From positions 310,001 through 374,000 of the forward strand of contig NZ_PRKW01000004.1 in NCBI RefSeq assembly GCF_002927275.1: a stretch of 64,000 bases of DNA, in the 5' to 3' direction. Within the stretch, counting starts at the first letter, position 1. Each line of letters starts with the position of its first letter. Positions 11,695 through 19,552 of this stretch are shown one piece after another. Origin of the DNA: Arthrobacter pityocampae (GTDB lineage: Bacteria; Actinomycetota; Actinomycetes; Actinomycetales; Micrococcaceae). The position numbers and the translations under genes are program-made. The notes below the pieces were generated by a model, which saw nothing but the letters and a program-made list of their open reading frames with translations, did not search any database and had not been told where the DNA came from.

Positions 11695-13149
11695 TCACCA
11701 GCTGATCCGTTCGAAGGCGTCCCTGAGCCTGCGGCCCCGCTGCGGGTTCAGGGACTCCACCCAGGAGATCCGCCCCGCGAGGTGCGCCCGGAAATCGGCC
11801 TGCCCGCGCCGCTGGGACTCCGGCCCGTGCACGCGACAGTTGTGGAGGATCGCCTTCAGGGCGTCGTAGTCCGTCCGCGCCACGTTGGTGCGCGCGTTCA
11901 CGACGACCCCGGTCACCGTCTGCCGGACCGCGGCGCCGCGCACCCGGGTCTTCCGCCGGTTCACGGTGTGGCCCTCGGCGACGACGATGCGCTCGACGCC
12001 GCGGACGAACGCGTCGGCCCGCCGCGCGAGATCGGCCGGGCCGCTGAAGGCGAGATCGTCGGCGTACCGCGTGTAGCTGCCCCCGGCCGCGGCCGCCCAG
12101 CCGGACAGCCGGGCGTCGAGGCGCCGGACGGCGAGATTGGCGAGGGCGGGCGACGACGGCGCACCCTGCGGCAGGTGCGCCGTCCGCAGCGCCCGGGCGA
12201 GGGCGAAGCGGTCCTCGGCGCTGCCGCCGTCGGGCATGGCCCGCAGAACCGCGTCCGGGACCTCGTGCGTGCAGAGCCCGGTGAGGGCGTGGGCTGTCGC
12301 TTCCGGGAAGCCCGCCTGGCGGAAGACCCCGAAGACCCGGCCCGGCGGCACGCGGGCGAAGAAGGAGACGAGGTCGAGCGCGATGACGACGTCGGCGCCC
12401 GTGTGGAGAGCCGCGCCCGTCCGCGCACTGCGTCCGGGCACGAAGCCGTGCGCTGCCTCGTGCAGGGGGATCGGTGCGAGGAGGTGGTCGAGCACCCGGC
12501 GCTGCACCGTCCGCAGGCGGATCCCGGGGATCTCCAGGAGCCGCGGCGCGCGACCCGGCCGGGCACGCCACACGTACCGGTAGTGGTGCAGCGCCGGGGC
12601 CCCGGCGCGCCGGTTCCAGTGCCGGGTGTCCGCGAACCAGTCGAGCTCCCCCGGGGTGAGGCGCACCTCGCGCGCGAGCCAGGCGAGATCCCTGGCGCCG
12701 GACGCCTCGACGCCGCCCGGTGCGGAACGGTCACCGAACGCCTGCTCCTCCGGTGCCGGCGGGAGATACCGTGCCGGGCGAACGGGCTCGCCGCGCGCCG
12801 CCGCCCTGGCGACGGCGTCCGTCAGGGCGGGCTGTGCCGCGATCCAGCGGGCAAGCTCCCGCGGAGCACCCTCGGGGCGCCGCGGGTAGCCGGCGAGGAC
12901 GCCGCGGACGAGGGGCCCCAGCCAGCGTCGTCGTGCGCCGAGGAGAGCCGCGCCCGCCGCAACCAGATCCTCGCGCCGCCAGTCCGGGGCCGCGAGGAAG
13001 GCATGCGCCAGGAGGAATGCGAGGCCGGGGACGCCCGGGGCCGGCTCGCGGGCCAGCGTGGCCGAGGCCGACGTCGGCCCTTCCGGGGCTCCGCGCCCAC
13101 GGCGCGGGCGCGCCGGACCCCTGACCGCCCTCGGGCCGGCGCCGTCCAT
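11695..13149 (-). CDS. Retron-type reverse transcriptase with N-terminal extension
   Basis: 484 residues. RT core: catalytic Asp259 in VIALDLVSFF, QGAPSSP at 338-344, YADD at 362-365 and the retron region Y VTG at 412-414 (QTVTGVVVN). The C-terminal thumb is LAGRISWVESLNP...LRDAFERISW. The retron X-region NAxxH is present only as GAALH (245-249), with Asn replaced by Gly. The first ~150 residues form an extension with hydrophobic helices (FLLAHAFLAA, AAGAALLGARRRWLG). Length and layout recall the myxobacterial Mx162-type RT, from memory. ATG at 13149 follows GAGGGGGAGC; the frame extends to 13317 but that would overlap the RNA element. It starts 43 nt after the 159-nt msr-msd-like unit. No effector gene follows in the same direction, so any defence function must lie in the RT/extension or in a neighbour. 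Confidence 0.9.
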   Translation of the reverse strand: MDGAGPRAVRGPARPRRGRGAPEGPTSASATLAREPAPGVPGLAFLLAHAFLAAPDWRREDLVAAGAALLGARRRWLGPLVRGVLAGYPRRPEGAPRELARWIAAQPALTDAVARAAARGEPVRPARYLPPAPEEQAFGDRSAPGGVEASGARDLAWLAREVRLTPGELDWFADTRHWNRRAGAPALHHYRYVWRARPGRAPRLLEIPGIRLRTVQRRVLDHLLAPIPLHEAAHGFVPGRSARTGAALHTGADVVIALDLVSFFARVPPGRVFGVFRQAGFPEATAHALTGLCTHEVPDAVLRAMPDGGSAEDRFALARALRTAHLPQGAPSSPALANLAVRRLDARLSGWAAAAGGSYTRYADDLAFSGPADLARRADAFVRGVERIVVAEGHTVNRRKTRVRGAAVRQTVTGVVVNARTNVARTDYDALKAILHNCRVHGPESQRRGQADFRAHLAGRISWVESLNPQRGRRLRDAFERISW

Positions 13150-13191
13150 GCTCCCCCTCTGCCCCGCACGTATGCCGCCCCCGGCCGGCGG

Positions 13192-13350
13192 GACGGACCC
13201 CGGCCGACCTGCCACTCTGTTCGGGCGCTGAGCTGCGCGGAGCGCAGTCGGGCGCCTGAGGTGCCCTGTGCCGGTCGGTCTGCGTGCCCCGGGGTAGCCC
13301 CGGAGAGGACCGCGCACGGCGTACGCGGCCCGCCTCGGCCGGGGTCCGTC
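13192..13350 (-). ncRNA. Candidate retron msr-msd RNA
   Basis: Read on the minus strand, the unit begins with a1, GACGGACCCCGGCCGA (13350-13335), and ends with its perfect 16-bp complement a2 (13207-13192), 127 nt apart. Inside are two short hairpins, CCGCG/CGCGG (13328-13310) and a 6-bp stem with a CTA loop (13303-13289), as in an msr, then a long interrupted hairpin with arms 13220-13228/13252-13260 and 13233-13238/13242-13247 and a 3-nt tip, as in an msd. The base after a1 is G (13334), a candidate branching guanosine. It lies directly upstream of the RT on the same strand, the standard retron order. Coordinates of the msr/msd border are not resolvable by eye. Confidence 0.82.
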
Positions 13351-13356
13351 GCTGTC

Positions 13357-13362
13357 ACACTA
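13357..13362 (-). promoter_or_regulatory. -10 element of the retron transcript
   Basis: TAGTGT on the minus strand fits the actinobacterial TAnnnT pattern. Its spacing predicts transcription start at about 13350, which is exactly the first base of a1. No convincing -35 is visible. Confidence 0.55.
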
Positions 13363-13407
13363 GCAACCGGTCCGGGCCCGCCCTGTACGGGCAGCCCGCG
13401 CGCCGCA

Positions 13408-13413
13408 TAGATT
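13408..13413 (+). promoter_or_regulatory. -10 element of the DUF5996 gene
   Basis: TAGATT at 13408-13413 predicts a start near 13420, 20 nt before the ATG. It is back to back with the retron promoter, with about 45 bp between the two -10 elements. Confidence 0.45.
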
Positions 13414-13439
13414 GTCCGCACGCGGCGACGGAGGACACC

Positions 13440-14393
13440 ATGAGCGGGCACGGCACGATGAACGGGACGACGACGGCCGGCGGCTGGCCCGCCCTCCGGG
13501 TCGAGGACTGGCAGGACACCCGGGCGACCCTGCACATGTGGTGCCAGATCGTCGGCAAGATCCGGATGGCCCACGCTCCCCTGGTCAACCACTGGTGGCA
13601 GGTGCCGTTCTACCTGACCGCGCGCGGCTGGGGCACGTCGTCGATCCCCTACGGCAACGGCGTGTTCGACGTGGAGTTCGACGTCGTGAACCACCGCCTG
13701 CTCCTCCGCGCCAGTTCGGGTGAGGACCGCGTGGTCCCCCTCGAGCCGCAGTCCGTGGCCCGGTTCCACGAGCGGACCCTGGGGGCGCTGGCCGAGCTGG
13801 GAATCGACGCACCGATCCGGTCGGTCCCCACGGAGGTGGAGCCGGCAGTTCCCTTCGCCGAGGACCACGGGCACGCCTCCTACGACGCCGGCGCCGTCAC
13901 GGCCTTCTGGCGCCAGCTCATCCAGGCCGACCGCGTGCTCACACGGTTCAGGGCCGAGTTCCTGGGCAAGGTGAGCCCCGTGCACTTCTTCTGGGGAAGC
14001 ATGGACCTGGCCTGCACGCGCTTCTCGGGACGGCCTGCGCCCACCCATCCCGGAGGCGCCCCGAACTGCCCCGACTGGGTCATGGAGGAGGGGTACTCCC
14101 ACGAACTCTCGAGCTGCGGATTCTGGCCCGGAGGCGGCGAGGAGGGCGCGTTCTACTCGTACGCCTACCCCGAACCCGAGGGGTACCGGGACGCGCCCGT
14201 CGACGTCGAGGGCGCGTTCTACAGTGCAGAGTTCCGCCAGTTCCTGCTGCCCTACGAGACCGTGCGGAAGTCTGCCGACCCGGACGCCGTGCTGCTCGCC
14301 TTCCTGCGGGCCACCTACGACGCCGCGGCGGCGGGCGGCTGGGACGCGCGGCTCCTGACCGACCCGCGGCGGCTGGACGTACACGCACGCTGA
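13440..14393 (+). CDS. DUF5996 family protein
   Basis: 317 residues, soluble, function unknown. The N-terminus WPALRVEDWQDTRATLHMWCQIVGKIRMA and the following VNHWWQVPFYLTARG are the recalled hallmarks of DUF5996. Other conserved-looking parts are SPVHFFWGSMDLACTRFSGRPAP and the acidic GYSHELSSCGFWPGGG. ATG at 13440 has GGAGG six bases upstream. It is divergent from the retron RNA/RT and shares their promoter region, but I know of no established link between DUF5996 and retrons. A hairpin terminator follows at 14401-14438. Confidence 0.85.
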   Translation: MSGHGTMNGTTTAGGWPALRVEDWQDTRATLHMWCQIVGKIRMAHAPLVNHWWQVPFYLTARGWGTSSIPYGNGVFDVEFDVVNHRLLLRASSGEDRVVPLEPQSVARFHERTLGALAELGIDAPIRSVPTEVEPAVPFAEDHGHASYDAGAVTAFWRQLIQADRVLTRFRAEFLGKVSPVHFFWGSMDLACTRFSGRPAPTHPGGAPNCPDWVMEEGYSHELSSCGFWPGGGEEGAFYSYAYPEPEGYRDAPVDVEGAFYSAEFRQFLLPYETVRKSADPDAVLLAFLRATYDAAAAGGWDARLLTDPRRLDVHAR

Positions 14394-14400
14394 ACGGCGC

Positions 14401-14438
14401 AGGAGCGGCCACCCGCCCGGAGGCTGATGGCCGCTCCT
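14401..14438. terminator. Terminator between DUF5996 gene and the permease operon
   Basis: AGGAGCGGCCA at 14401-14411 pairs perfectly with TGGCCGCTCCT at 14428-14438 over a 16-nt loop, between converging genes. Confidence 0.7.
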
Positions 14439-14461
14439 GTCCGGCGTCCTGCTCGCGCCGG

Positions 14462-15403
14462 TTACTTCTTGCGGGTCTTCGGGTCGAGGGCCTCGCGCAG
14501 GGACTCCCCCAGCAGGGTGAAGCCCAGTGCGGTGATGACGATGCACGCGCCCGGGAGGAAGGCGAGCTGGGGTGCGACCCCGAGCTCCGCCTGCGCGTAG
14601 GTGAGCATGCGGCCCCACTCGGCGGTCTGCGGCAGCCCGCCGCCGAGGCCGAGGAAGGCCAGCGCGGCGGCGTCGATCACGGCGGTCGCGAGGCTGAGGG
14701 TGGCCTGCACGATCACGGGACCCATGCTGTTCGGCAGCAGGTGGCTCATGGTGATGGTCCGGCGGCTGAGGCCCAGGGTCTGCGCGGCGAGGATGTAGTC
14801 GGCGCCCCGCTGCGACAGCATCGTGGAGCGCAGGAGCCGCGCGAAGATGGGGATCTGCGAGACGCCGATGGCGATCATGATCGCGTAGGTGCTCTGGCCC
14901 AGCATCGCGGCGATGCTGACGGCGAGAAGGAGGCTGGGGACGGAGAGCAGGATGTCCACGAACCGCATGATCGCGCTGTCCACCCAGCCGCCGAGGCCCC
15001 CGGCCAGGACGCCGAGCAGCATGCCGCCCGCGAGGCCGAGCGCCGTCGAGACGACGCCGATCAGCAGCGATGCCCGGGCACCCCAGATGAGCTTGCTGAG
15101 CACGTCACCGCCGAAGCGGTCCAGTCCCAGCGGGAAGCCGTCGATCTCGCCCGGACCGGGAATGGTGGTGGGGGTGACCGCCGTGCGGCCCGGGAGCTCG
15201 TCGCCGCCGTAGGGCGCGAGGATCGGGGCGAGGATGGCCACGAGCAGGAAGAGCCCGATGATGACGGCACCGACGATCGCCTGCGGATTCCGACGCAGCC
15301 GGAGGTAGGCGTCCTTCCACAGGCCGGTGCCGCGCCCGGTGTCGATGGCGGGATCGTTCGGGGCCACGGAACCGCCGGGGGCGGGGGGCAGGATGGTACT
15401 CAT
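14462..15403 (-). CDS. ABC transporter permease, DppC/OppC type
   Basis: 313-residue inner-membrane permease with the N-terminal OppC_N segment (LWKDAYLRLRRNPQAIVGAVII) and the binding-protein-dependent transport domain. The EAA loop is visible as ADYILAAQTLGLSRRTITMSHLLPN. About six hydrophobic segments. Its ATG overlaps the stop of the upstream permease by 4 nt (ATGA), so the pair is translationally coupled. The ATPase expected next in such operons is missing here and found at 9844-11688 on the other strand. Confidence 0.93.
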   Translation of the reverse strand: MSTILPPAPGGSVAPNDPAIDTGRGTGLWKDAYLRLRRNPQAIVGAVIIGLFLLVAILAPILAPYGGDELPGRTAVTPTTIPGPGEIDGFPLGLDRFGGDVLSKLIWGARASLLIGVVSTALGLAGGMLLGVLAGGLGGWVDSAIMRFVDILLSVPSLLLAVSIAAMLGQSTYAIMIAIGVSQIPIFARLLRSTMLSQRGADYILAAQTLGLSRRTITMSHLLPNSMGPVIVQATLSLATAVIDAAALAFLGLGGGLPQTAEWGRMLTYAQAELGVAPQLAFLPGACIVITALGFTLLGESLREALDPKTRKK

Positions 15404-16404
15404 TGCACACGCACCCTCGGGTCGATGACGGAGTAGGAGAGGTCGACGATCAGGTTGATCAGCGCGTAGAGGACGGCGATGAAGATGATGAAGCCCTGGA
15501 GGACCGGATAGTCGAGGCCGAAGATGGCGTCCCGCAGGAACCGGCCGATGCCGTTGAAGGCGAAAACCGTCTCGGTCAGGACCGCTCCGGAGATGAGCAG
15601 GCCCAGCTGCAGGCCGATGGTCGTAACGACGGGGAGCATCGCGTTCCGGAGGATGAAGCTGCCGCGGATGGTGCTCTCCCTGAGGCCCTTGGCGCGGGCG
15701 GTGCGCACGTAGTCGGCGTTCTGCACCTCGAGGACCGAGGCGCGCGTGATGCGGACGATGATCGCCAGCGGGATGGTGCCGAGGGCGATGCCGGGCAGGA
15801 TCAGGTGCAGGAAGGCGTCCCAGGCGGCGTCGTACTCGCCGGTCAGCACTCCGTCCAGCACGTAGAACTGCGTGTAGTGCGTGGCGTCCATCCGCGGGTC
15901 CTGCCGGCCGTCCGGGGGCAGGAGCGACCACTGGATCGCGAACAGGTACTTGAGGATGAACGCGAGGAAGAAGACCGGCACCGTGATGCCGATCAGGCTG
16001 AGGACCACCGAGCCGTGGTCGATGAGGCGGCCGTTGTGCCGCGCCGCGAGGTACCCGAGCGGGACACCGACGCCGACGGCGAAGATCAGGGCGATGATCG
16101 TCAGCTCGACGGTCGCGGGGAAGCGGGTGGCGAACTCCTCGAGCACGGGGCGCCCCGTGTTGATCGAGACGCCGAAGTCACCCTGGAGGAGCTTGCCCAT
16201 GTAGGTCAGGTACTGGGTGATCAGCGGGCGGTCGAACCCGTACAGCTCGTTGATCCGGGCGACGGCCTCCGGGGTGGCCTTCTCGCCGAGCAGGGCGGTG
16301 GCCGGGCCGCCGGGGAGGTTGCGCACCCACAGGAACAGCAGGATGGACAGGCCGAACAGGGTGGGGACGAGCAGGGCTAGCCGCTTACCGATGACGCGTA
16401 ACAC
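15400..16404 (-). CDS. ABC transporter permease, DppB/OppB type
   Basis: 334 residues. It begins with the usual first membrane helix RLALLVPTLFGLSILLFLWVRNLPG and contains the EAA loop as NADYVRTARAKGLRESTIRGSFILRNAMLP. GTG at 16404 is preceded by AAGGAT five bases upstream. It is the second gene of the binding protein-permease-permease operon, 93 bp after the binding protein, and forms the membrane channel with the DppC-type protein. Confidence 0.93.
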   Translation of the reverse strand: MLRVIGKRLALLVPTLFGLSILLFLWVRNLPGGPATALLGEKATPEAVARINELYGFDRPLITQYLTYMGKLLQGDFGVSINTGRPVLEEFATRFPATVELTIIALIFAVGVGVPLGYLAARHNGRLIDHGSVVLSLIGITVPVFFLAFILKYLFAIQWSLLPPDGRQDPRMDATHYTQFYVLDGVLTGEYDAAWDAFLHLILPGIALGTIPLAIIVRITRASVLEVQNADYVRTARAKGLRESTIRGSFILRNAMLPVVTTIGLQLGLLISGAVLTETVFAFNGIGRFLRDAIFGLDYPVLQGFIIFIAVLYALINLIVDLSYSVIDPRVRVQ

Positions 16405-16497
16405 TGGGGATCCTTCCGGGTGAACCGGGATGCCGGGCGGGGGAACGGTGCGGGCCGGCCACCGGGATCAGTGGCCGGCCCGCACCGCAGGGTGCTG

Positions 16498-18192
16498 CTA
16501 CTCGCTCAGCTCGATCTCCGTGAAGACCTCGTCGTTGACGGGGCTCGCCGGGTAGGAGGTGACGCGCTTCGCGAACGCCAGCGAAGGAGCGGGGTGGGCC
16601 AGCGGGATCGCCGGGTTGTACTCCGCGATCTGCTCGTTGATCTCCTTGTACAGCTCGGTCTGCTCGTCGCGGTCGCTCACGGCGCGGGCGTCGTCGAGGG
16701 CCTTGAACAGCTCCGGGTTGTCGAAGCCGAACTCCAGCTTCTCCTGGCCGAAGAAGACGCCGATGAAGTTGTCGGTGTCGTTGTAGTCGCCGGTCCAGCC
16801 GAGCAGGTGCAGGCCGTGGTCGGGCGTCGCCTGGATCTGGTTCAGGTAGTCAGGGGACCACGCTGCGGGAGCGGGCTTGACCGTGATGCCGACGTCGCTG
16901 AGCTGCGCCTGCAGGTTGGTGAAGACCTGCTCCGGGGTGGGCATGTAGGGACGCGAGACGTTCGTCGGGTAGTTGAACGTGACCTCGAAGCCGTCCGGGT
17001 AGCCTGCCTCGGCGAGCAGTTCCTTGGCGCGGGCGGGGTCGAAGTCGTAGGTCGTGACGTCCTCGTTGTACCCGTCGACGACGTCGGGGATGAACTGCGT
17101 GGCCACCTTCGTGCCTTCGGGCAGGGTCTGTGCCACGAGGGCGTCCTTGTCGATCGCGTGGGCGATGGCCTCGCGGACCTTCGGGTCCTCGAGCTCGGGG
17201 ACGGCCTGGTTCATGCCCAGGTAGAGGATGGTGAACGGATCGCGCGGGGTGATGTTGTAACCGGCGTCCTTGAGGGACTGCGTGTCGGCGGGTGCCACGA
17301 GGTCGTAGCCGTCGATGTCGCCGGCCTCGAGGGCCTGGCGGCGGGCCTGCGGATCGTCGATGATCCGGAAGATCGTCTTGGTGATCTGGCCCTTCTCGCC
17401 CCAGTAGTCGTCGTAGATCGAGATCTCGAGCTGCTGGCCGACGTCCCACGAATCGAACTTGAAGGGGCCCGTCCCCACGGGGTGGCCGAGGGCGTATTCG
17501 CTCAGCGACGGGGCTTCGGAGGTGCCGCCGATCTCGTCGGCCGAGTACTTCTCGAGCGCCGTCGGGCTCTGCATGGCGAAGGCCGGCAGCGAGAGCGCGG
17601 GGATGAAGCCGGCGAAGGGCTTGGCGAGGTTGATGGTGACTTCGTTGTCCCCGTTGGCCTCGCAGGACTCGTAGATGGCCTTCTCGGGGCTGTCGGCGAA
17701 CCCGCGGAACAGCGACCCGTAGTAGTACGACGTCGACTCGGCCTGCTGGATGCCGGTCCAGTTGTACCAGCGGTCGAAGTTGAAGCAGACGGCCTCCGCG
17801 TTGAAGGGGGTGCCGTCGTGGAAGGTGACGCCTTCCTTGAGCTGGAAGACCGTGGACAGGCCGTCCTCGGCCGTCTCCCAGGACTCCGCGAGCAGCGGAG
17901 CGGGGTCGGCGGTGCCGGGCTCGACGCCGATGAGTCCCTCGAAGATCTGCCGGCTGACACGGAAGGACTCGCCGTCGCTCGCGAAGGCGGGGTCGAGCGA
18001 CTTCGGGTCGGAGGACGCGGCGAAGACGAAGGTGGAGTCGACGGCGGAGTCGCCCTCGGCCCCGGTGTTCTCCTCGCGCTGGCTCTGGACGCAGCCGGTG
18101 AGGAGGAGTGCAGCGATGGAGATTCCCGCGGTGAGTGCGGCGCGTTTCCTGACGAAACCTGCGCCGCGCACGGATGTGCCTCGGTTGGACAT
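16498..18192 (-). CDS. Extracellular oligopeptide-binding lipoprotein (SBP family 5)
   Basis: 564 residues. The signal peptide ends with lipobox LLTGC (Cys near residue 34), so it is anchored to the outer face of the membrane. Family 5 features include DPKSLDPAFASDGESFRVSRQIFEGL near the mature N-terminus and LKEGVTFHDGTPFNAEAV. It captures peptides or similar oligomers for the permeases encoded downstream. ATG at 18192 has AGGGAG six bases upstream; the frame extends to 18303 without a better start. Confidence 0.93.
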   Translation of the reverse strand: MSNRGTSVRGAGFVRKRAALTAGISIAALLLTGCVQSQREENTGAEGDSAVDSTFVFAASSDPKSLDPAFASDGESFRVSRQIFEGLIGVEPGTADPAPLLAESWETAEDGLSTVFQLKEGVTFHDGTPFNAEAVCFNFDRWYNWTGIQQAESTSYYYGSLFRGFADSPEKAIYESCEANGDNEVTINLAKPFAGFIPALSLPAFAMQSPTALEKYSADEIGGTSEAPSLSEYALGHPVGTGPFKFDSWDVGQQLEISIYDDYWGEKGQITKTIFRIIDDPQARRQALEAGDIDGYDLVAPADTQSLKDAGYNITPRDPFTILYLGMNQAVPELEDPKVREAIAHAIDKDALVAQTLPEGTKVATQFIPDVVDGYNEDVTTYDFDPARAKELLAEAGYPDGFEVTFNYPTNVSRPYMPTPEQVFTNLQAQLSDVGITVKPAPAAWSPDYLNQIQATPDHGLHLLGWTGDYNDTDNFIGVFFGQEKLEFGFDNPELFKALDDARAVSDRDEQTELYKEINEQIAEYNPAIPLAHPAPSLAFAKRVTSYPASPVNDEVFTEIELSE

Positions 18193-18386
18193 GTAGTACT
18201 CCCTGGTGACGAGTGATTCCTGGCGGCCGGGCCGGGTCCCGAGGGACCTCGACGACCAGCACGCTGATAGGTGTGACGAGCCTAACTTCCGGACGGGGCA
18301 CAAGCAGCATTTCGGGGGCCCCGGTGGTTACGATTTGGTATCGGCGACCCCCGGGAGGACTCCGGCGGCGGACCTGCCCCTGGGTC

Positions 18387-18422
18387 TGCCGAAGGACTTG
18401 CCGATGGACTTGCCGATGCACG
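18387..18422 (+). repeat. Three tandem 12-bp repeats before the DUF2332 gene
   Basis: Three adjacent 12-bp units, TGCCGAAGGACT, TGCCGATGGACT and TGCCGATGCACG, end 10 bp before the ATG and overlap the ribosome-binding region. They differ from each other at a few positions. The rest of the 240-bp gap (18193-18432) holds no gene; it must contain the divergent promoters. Confidence 0.7.
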
Positions 18423-18432
18423 AGGAGGACCG

Positions 18433-19467
18433 ATGGCCCCGACCGAAACGACCACCGCCGAGCGTTTCCGCCGCTTCGCCGAGGTGGAGGCCCGCGGCTA
18501 CTCGCCGCTGTACGACGAGTGGTGCACGGGCGTCAGCGACGACGACGACATCCTCTCCCGCCTCGACACCCTGCCGCCCCACCGTCGCCAGCCGGTCCTG
18601 TTCCTCGGCGCGGCACGCTTCGTCGGGGTGCCCCTCGGCGACTACTCCGCCTTCCGCTCCTTCGTCCTCGCCGAATGGCCGTCCGTCCGCGCTGTCATGG
18701 AGAGCCGGACCACCCAGACCAACGAGGCGGGGCGCTGCGCCGTCCTGCTTCCGCTGCTCGCGTCCATCAGTGCCGAGGAGGGCCGGCCGCTCGCCCTCAT
18801 CGAGGTCGGCGCCTCAGCCGGCGCCTGCCTCTTCCCCGATCGGTACGCGTACGCCTACACCCCGGGGCCGGTGCTCGAACCGGCGTCGGGATCCCCGGTT
18901 CCTCCGCTCGAGTGCGCCGTCAGCGGGGACGCGCCGCTGCCCGCGCGGCTGCCGGAGGTGATCTGGCGGGCAGGGATCGACCTGAACCCGCTCGACGCGC
19001 GGAACGAGGACGACGTCCGGTGGCTCGAGGCGCTGATCTGGCCGGAGCACGCCTTCCGCGCCGAGCGGCTGCGTGCTGCCCTCGGCGTCGTCCGGGCCGA
19101 TCCGCCGCTGCTCGTCCGCGGTGACCTGAACGAGCACATCGAGCCGCTCGTCCGGCGCGCCCCGCGGGACGCCGTCGTCGTCGTGTTCCACAGCGCGGTA
19201 CTCGCCTACCTCGACCAGGCGGGCCGGAACCGCTTCGCCGGGACCATGCTGGGGCTGGCGGCGGACCGGACCCGCCCGGTGCACTGGCTCTCCCACGAGG
19301 GCCACCGCACGCTCACGGGAGTGCCCGGCGCCATGCAGCCGGTACCCGGTGAGCGGGACGGCCTGTTCGTGCTGCAGCACAACGGGCGGTCGGTGGCCCG
19401 GACGGGTCCGCACGGGCAGTCGATCGCCTGGCTCCCGGCCCTGCCGTCCGTGCCGATTGCTTGGTGA
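18433..19467 (+). CDS. DUF2332 family protein
   Basis: 344 residues, soluble, function unknown. The pattern SPLYDEWCTGVSDDDDILSRL, the QTNEAGRCAVLLPLLA segment and LALIEVGASAGACLFPDRYAY (a glycine-rich loop like a methyltransferase AdoMet site) are typical of DUF2332. Late in the protein VVVFHSAVLAYLDQAGRNRF resembles the C-terminal part of a Rossmann-like fold. GAGGAGG precedes the ATG by four bases. Transcribed alone or with the following acetyltransferase (85-bp gap). Confidence 0.85.
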   Translation: MAPTETTTAERFRRFAEVEARGYSPLYDEWCTGVSDDDDILSRLDTLPPHRRQPVLFLGAARFVGVPLGDYSAFRSFVLAEWPSVRAVMESRTTQTNEAGRCAVLLPLLASISAEEGRPLALIEVGASAGACLFPDRYAYAYTPGPVLEPASGSPVPPLECAVSGDAPLPARLPEVIWRAGIDLNPLDARNEDDVRWLEALIWPEHAFRAERLRAALGVVRADPPLLVRGDLNEHIEPLVRRAPRDAVVVVFHSAVLAYLDQAGRNRFAGTMLGLAADRTRPVHWLSHEGHRTLTGVPGAMQPVPGERDGLFVLQHNGRSVARTGPHGQSIAWLPALPSVPIAW

Positions 19468-19552
19468 CCCGGGCGCCGGGCCTCCCCTGGCCCAGCATCC
19501 CCCGACGAGGCTGCTGGTACTGTGGCGACGATCCGGACCCGGGAGGAGCGCC

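Noticed and set aside
13149-13317. N-terminal extension of the RT up to 13317
   Set aside because: The added 56 codons run through the a1/a2 unit and have shadow-like composition, while ATG at 13149 has a ribosome-binding site.
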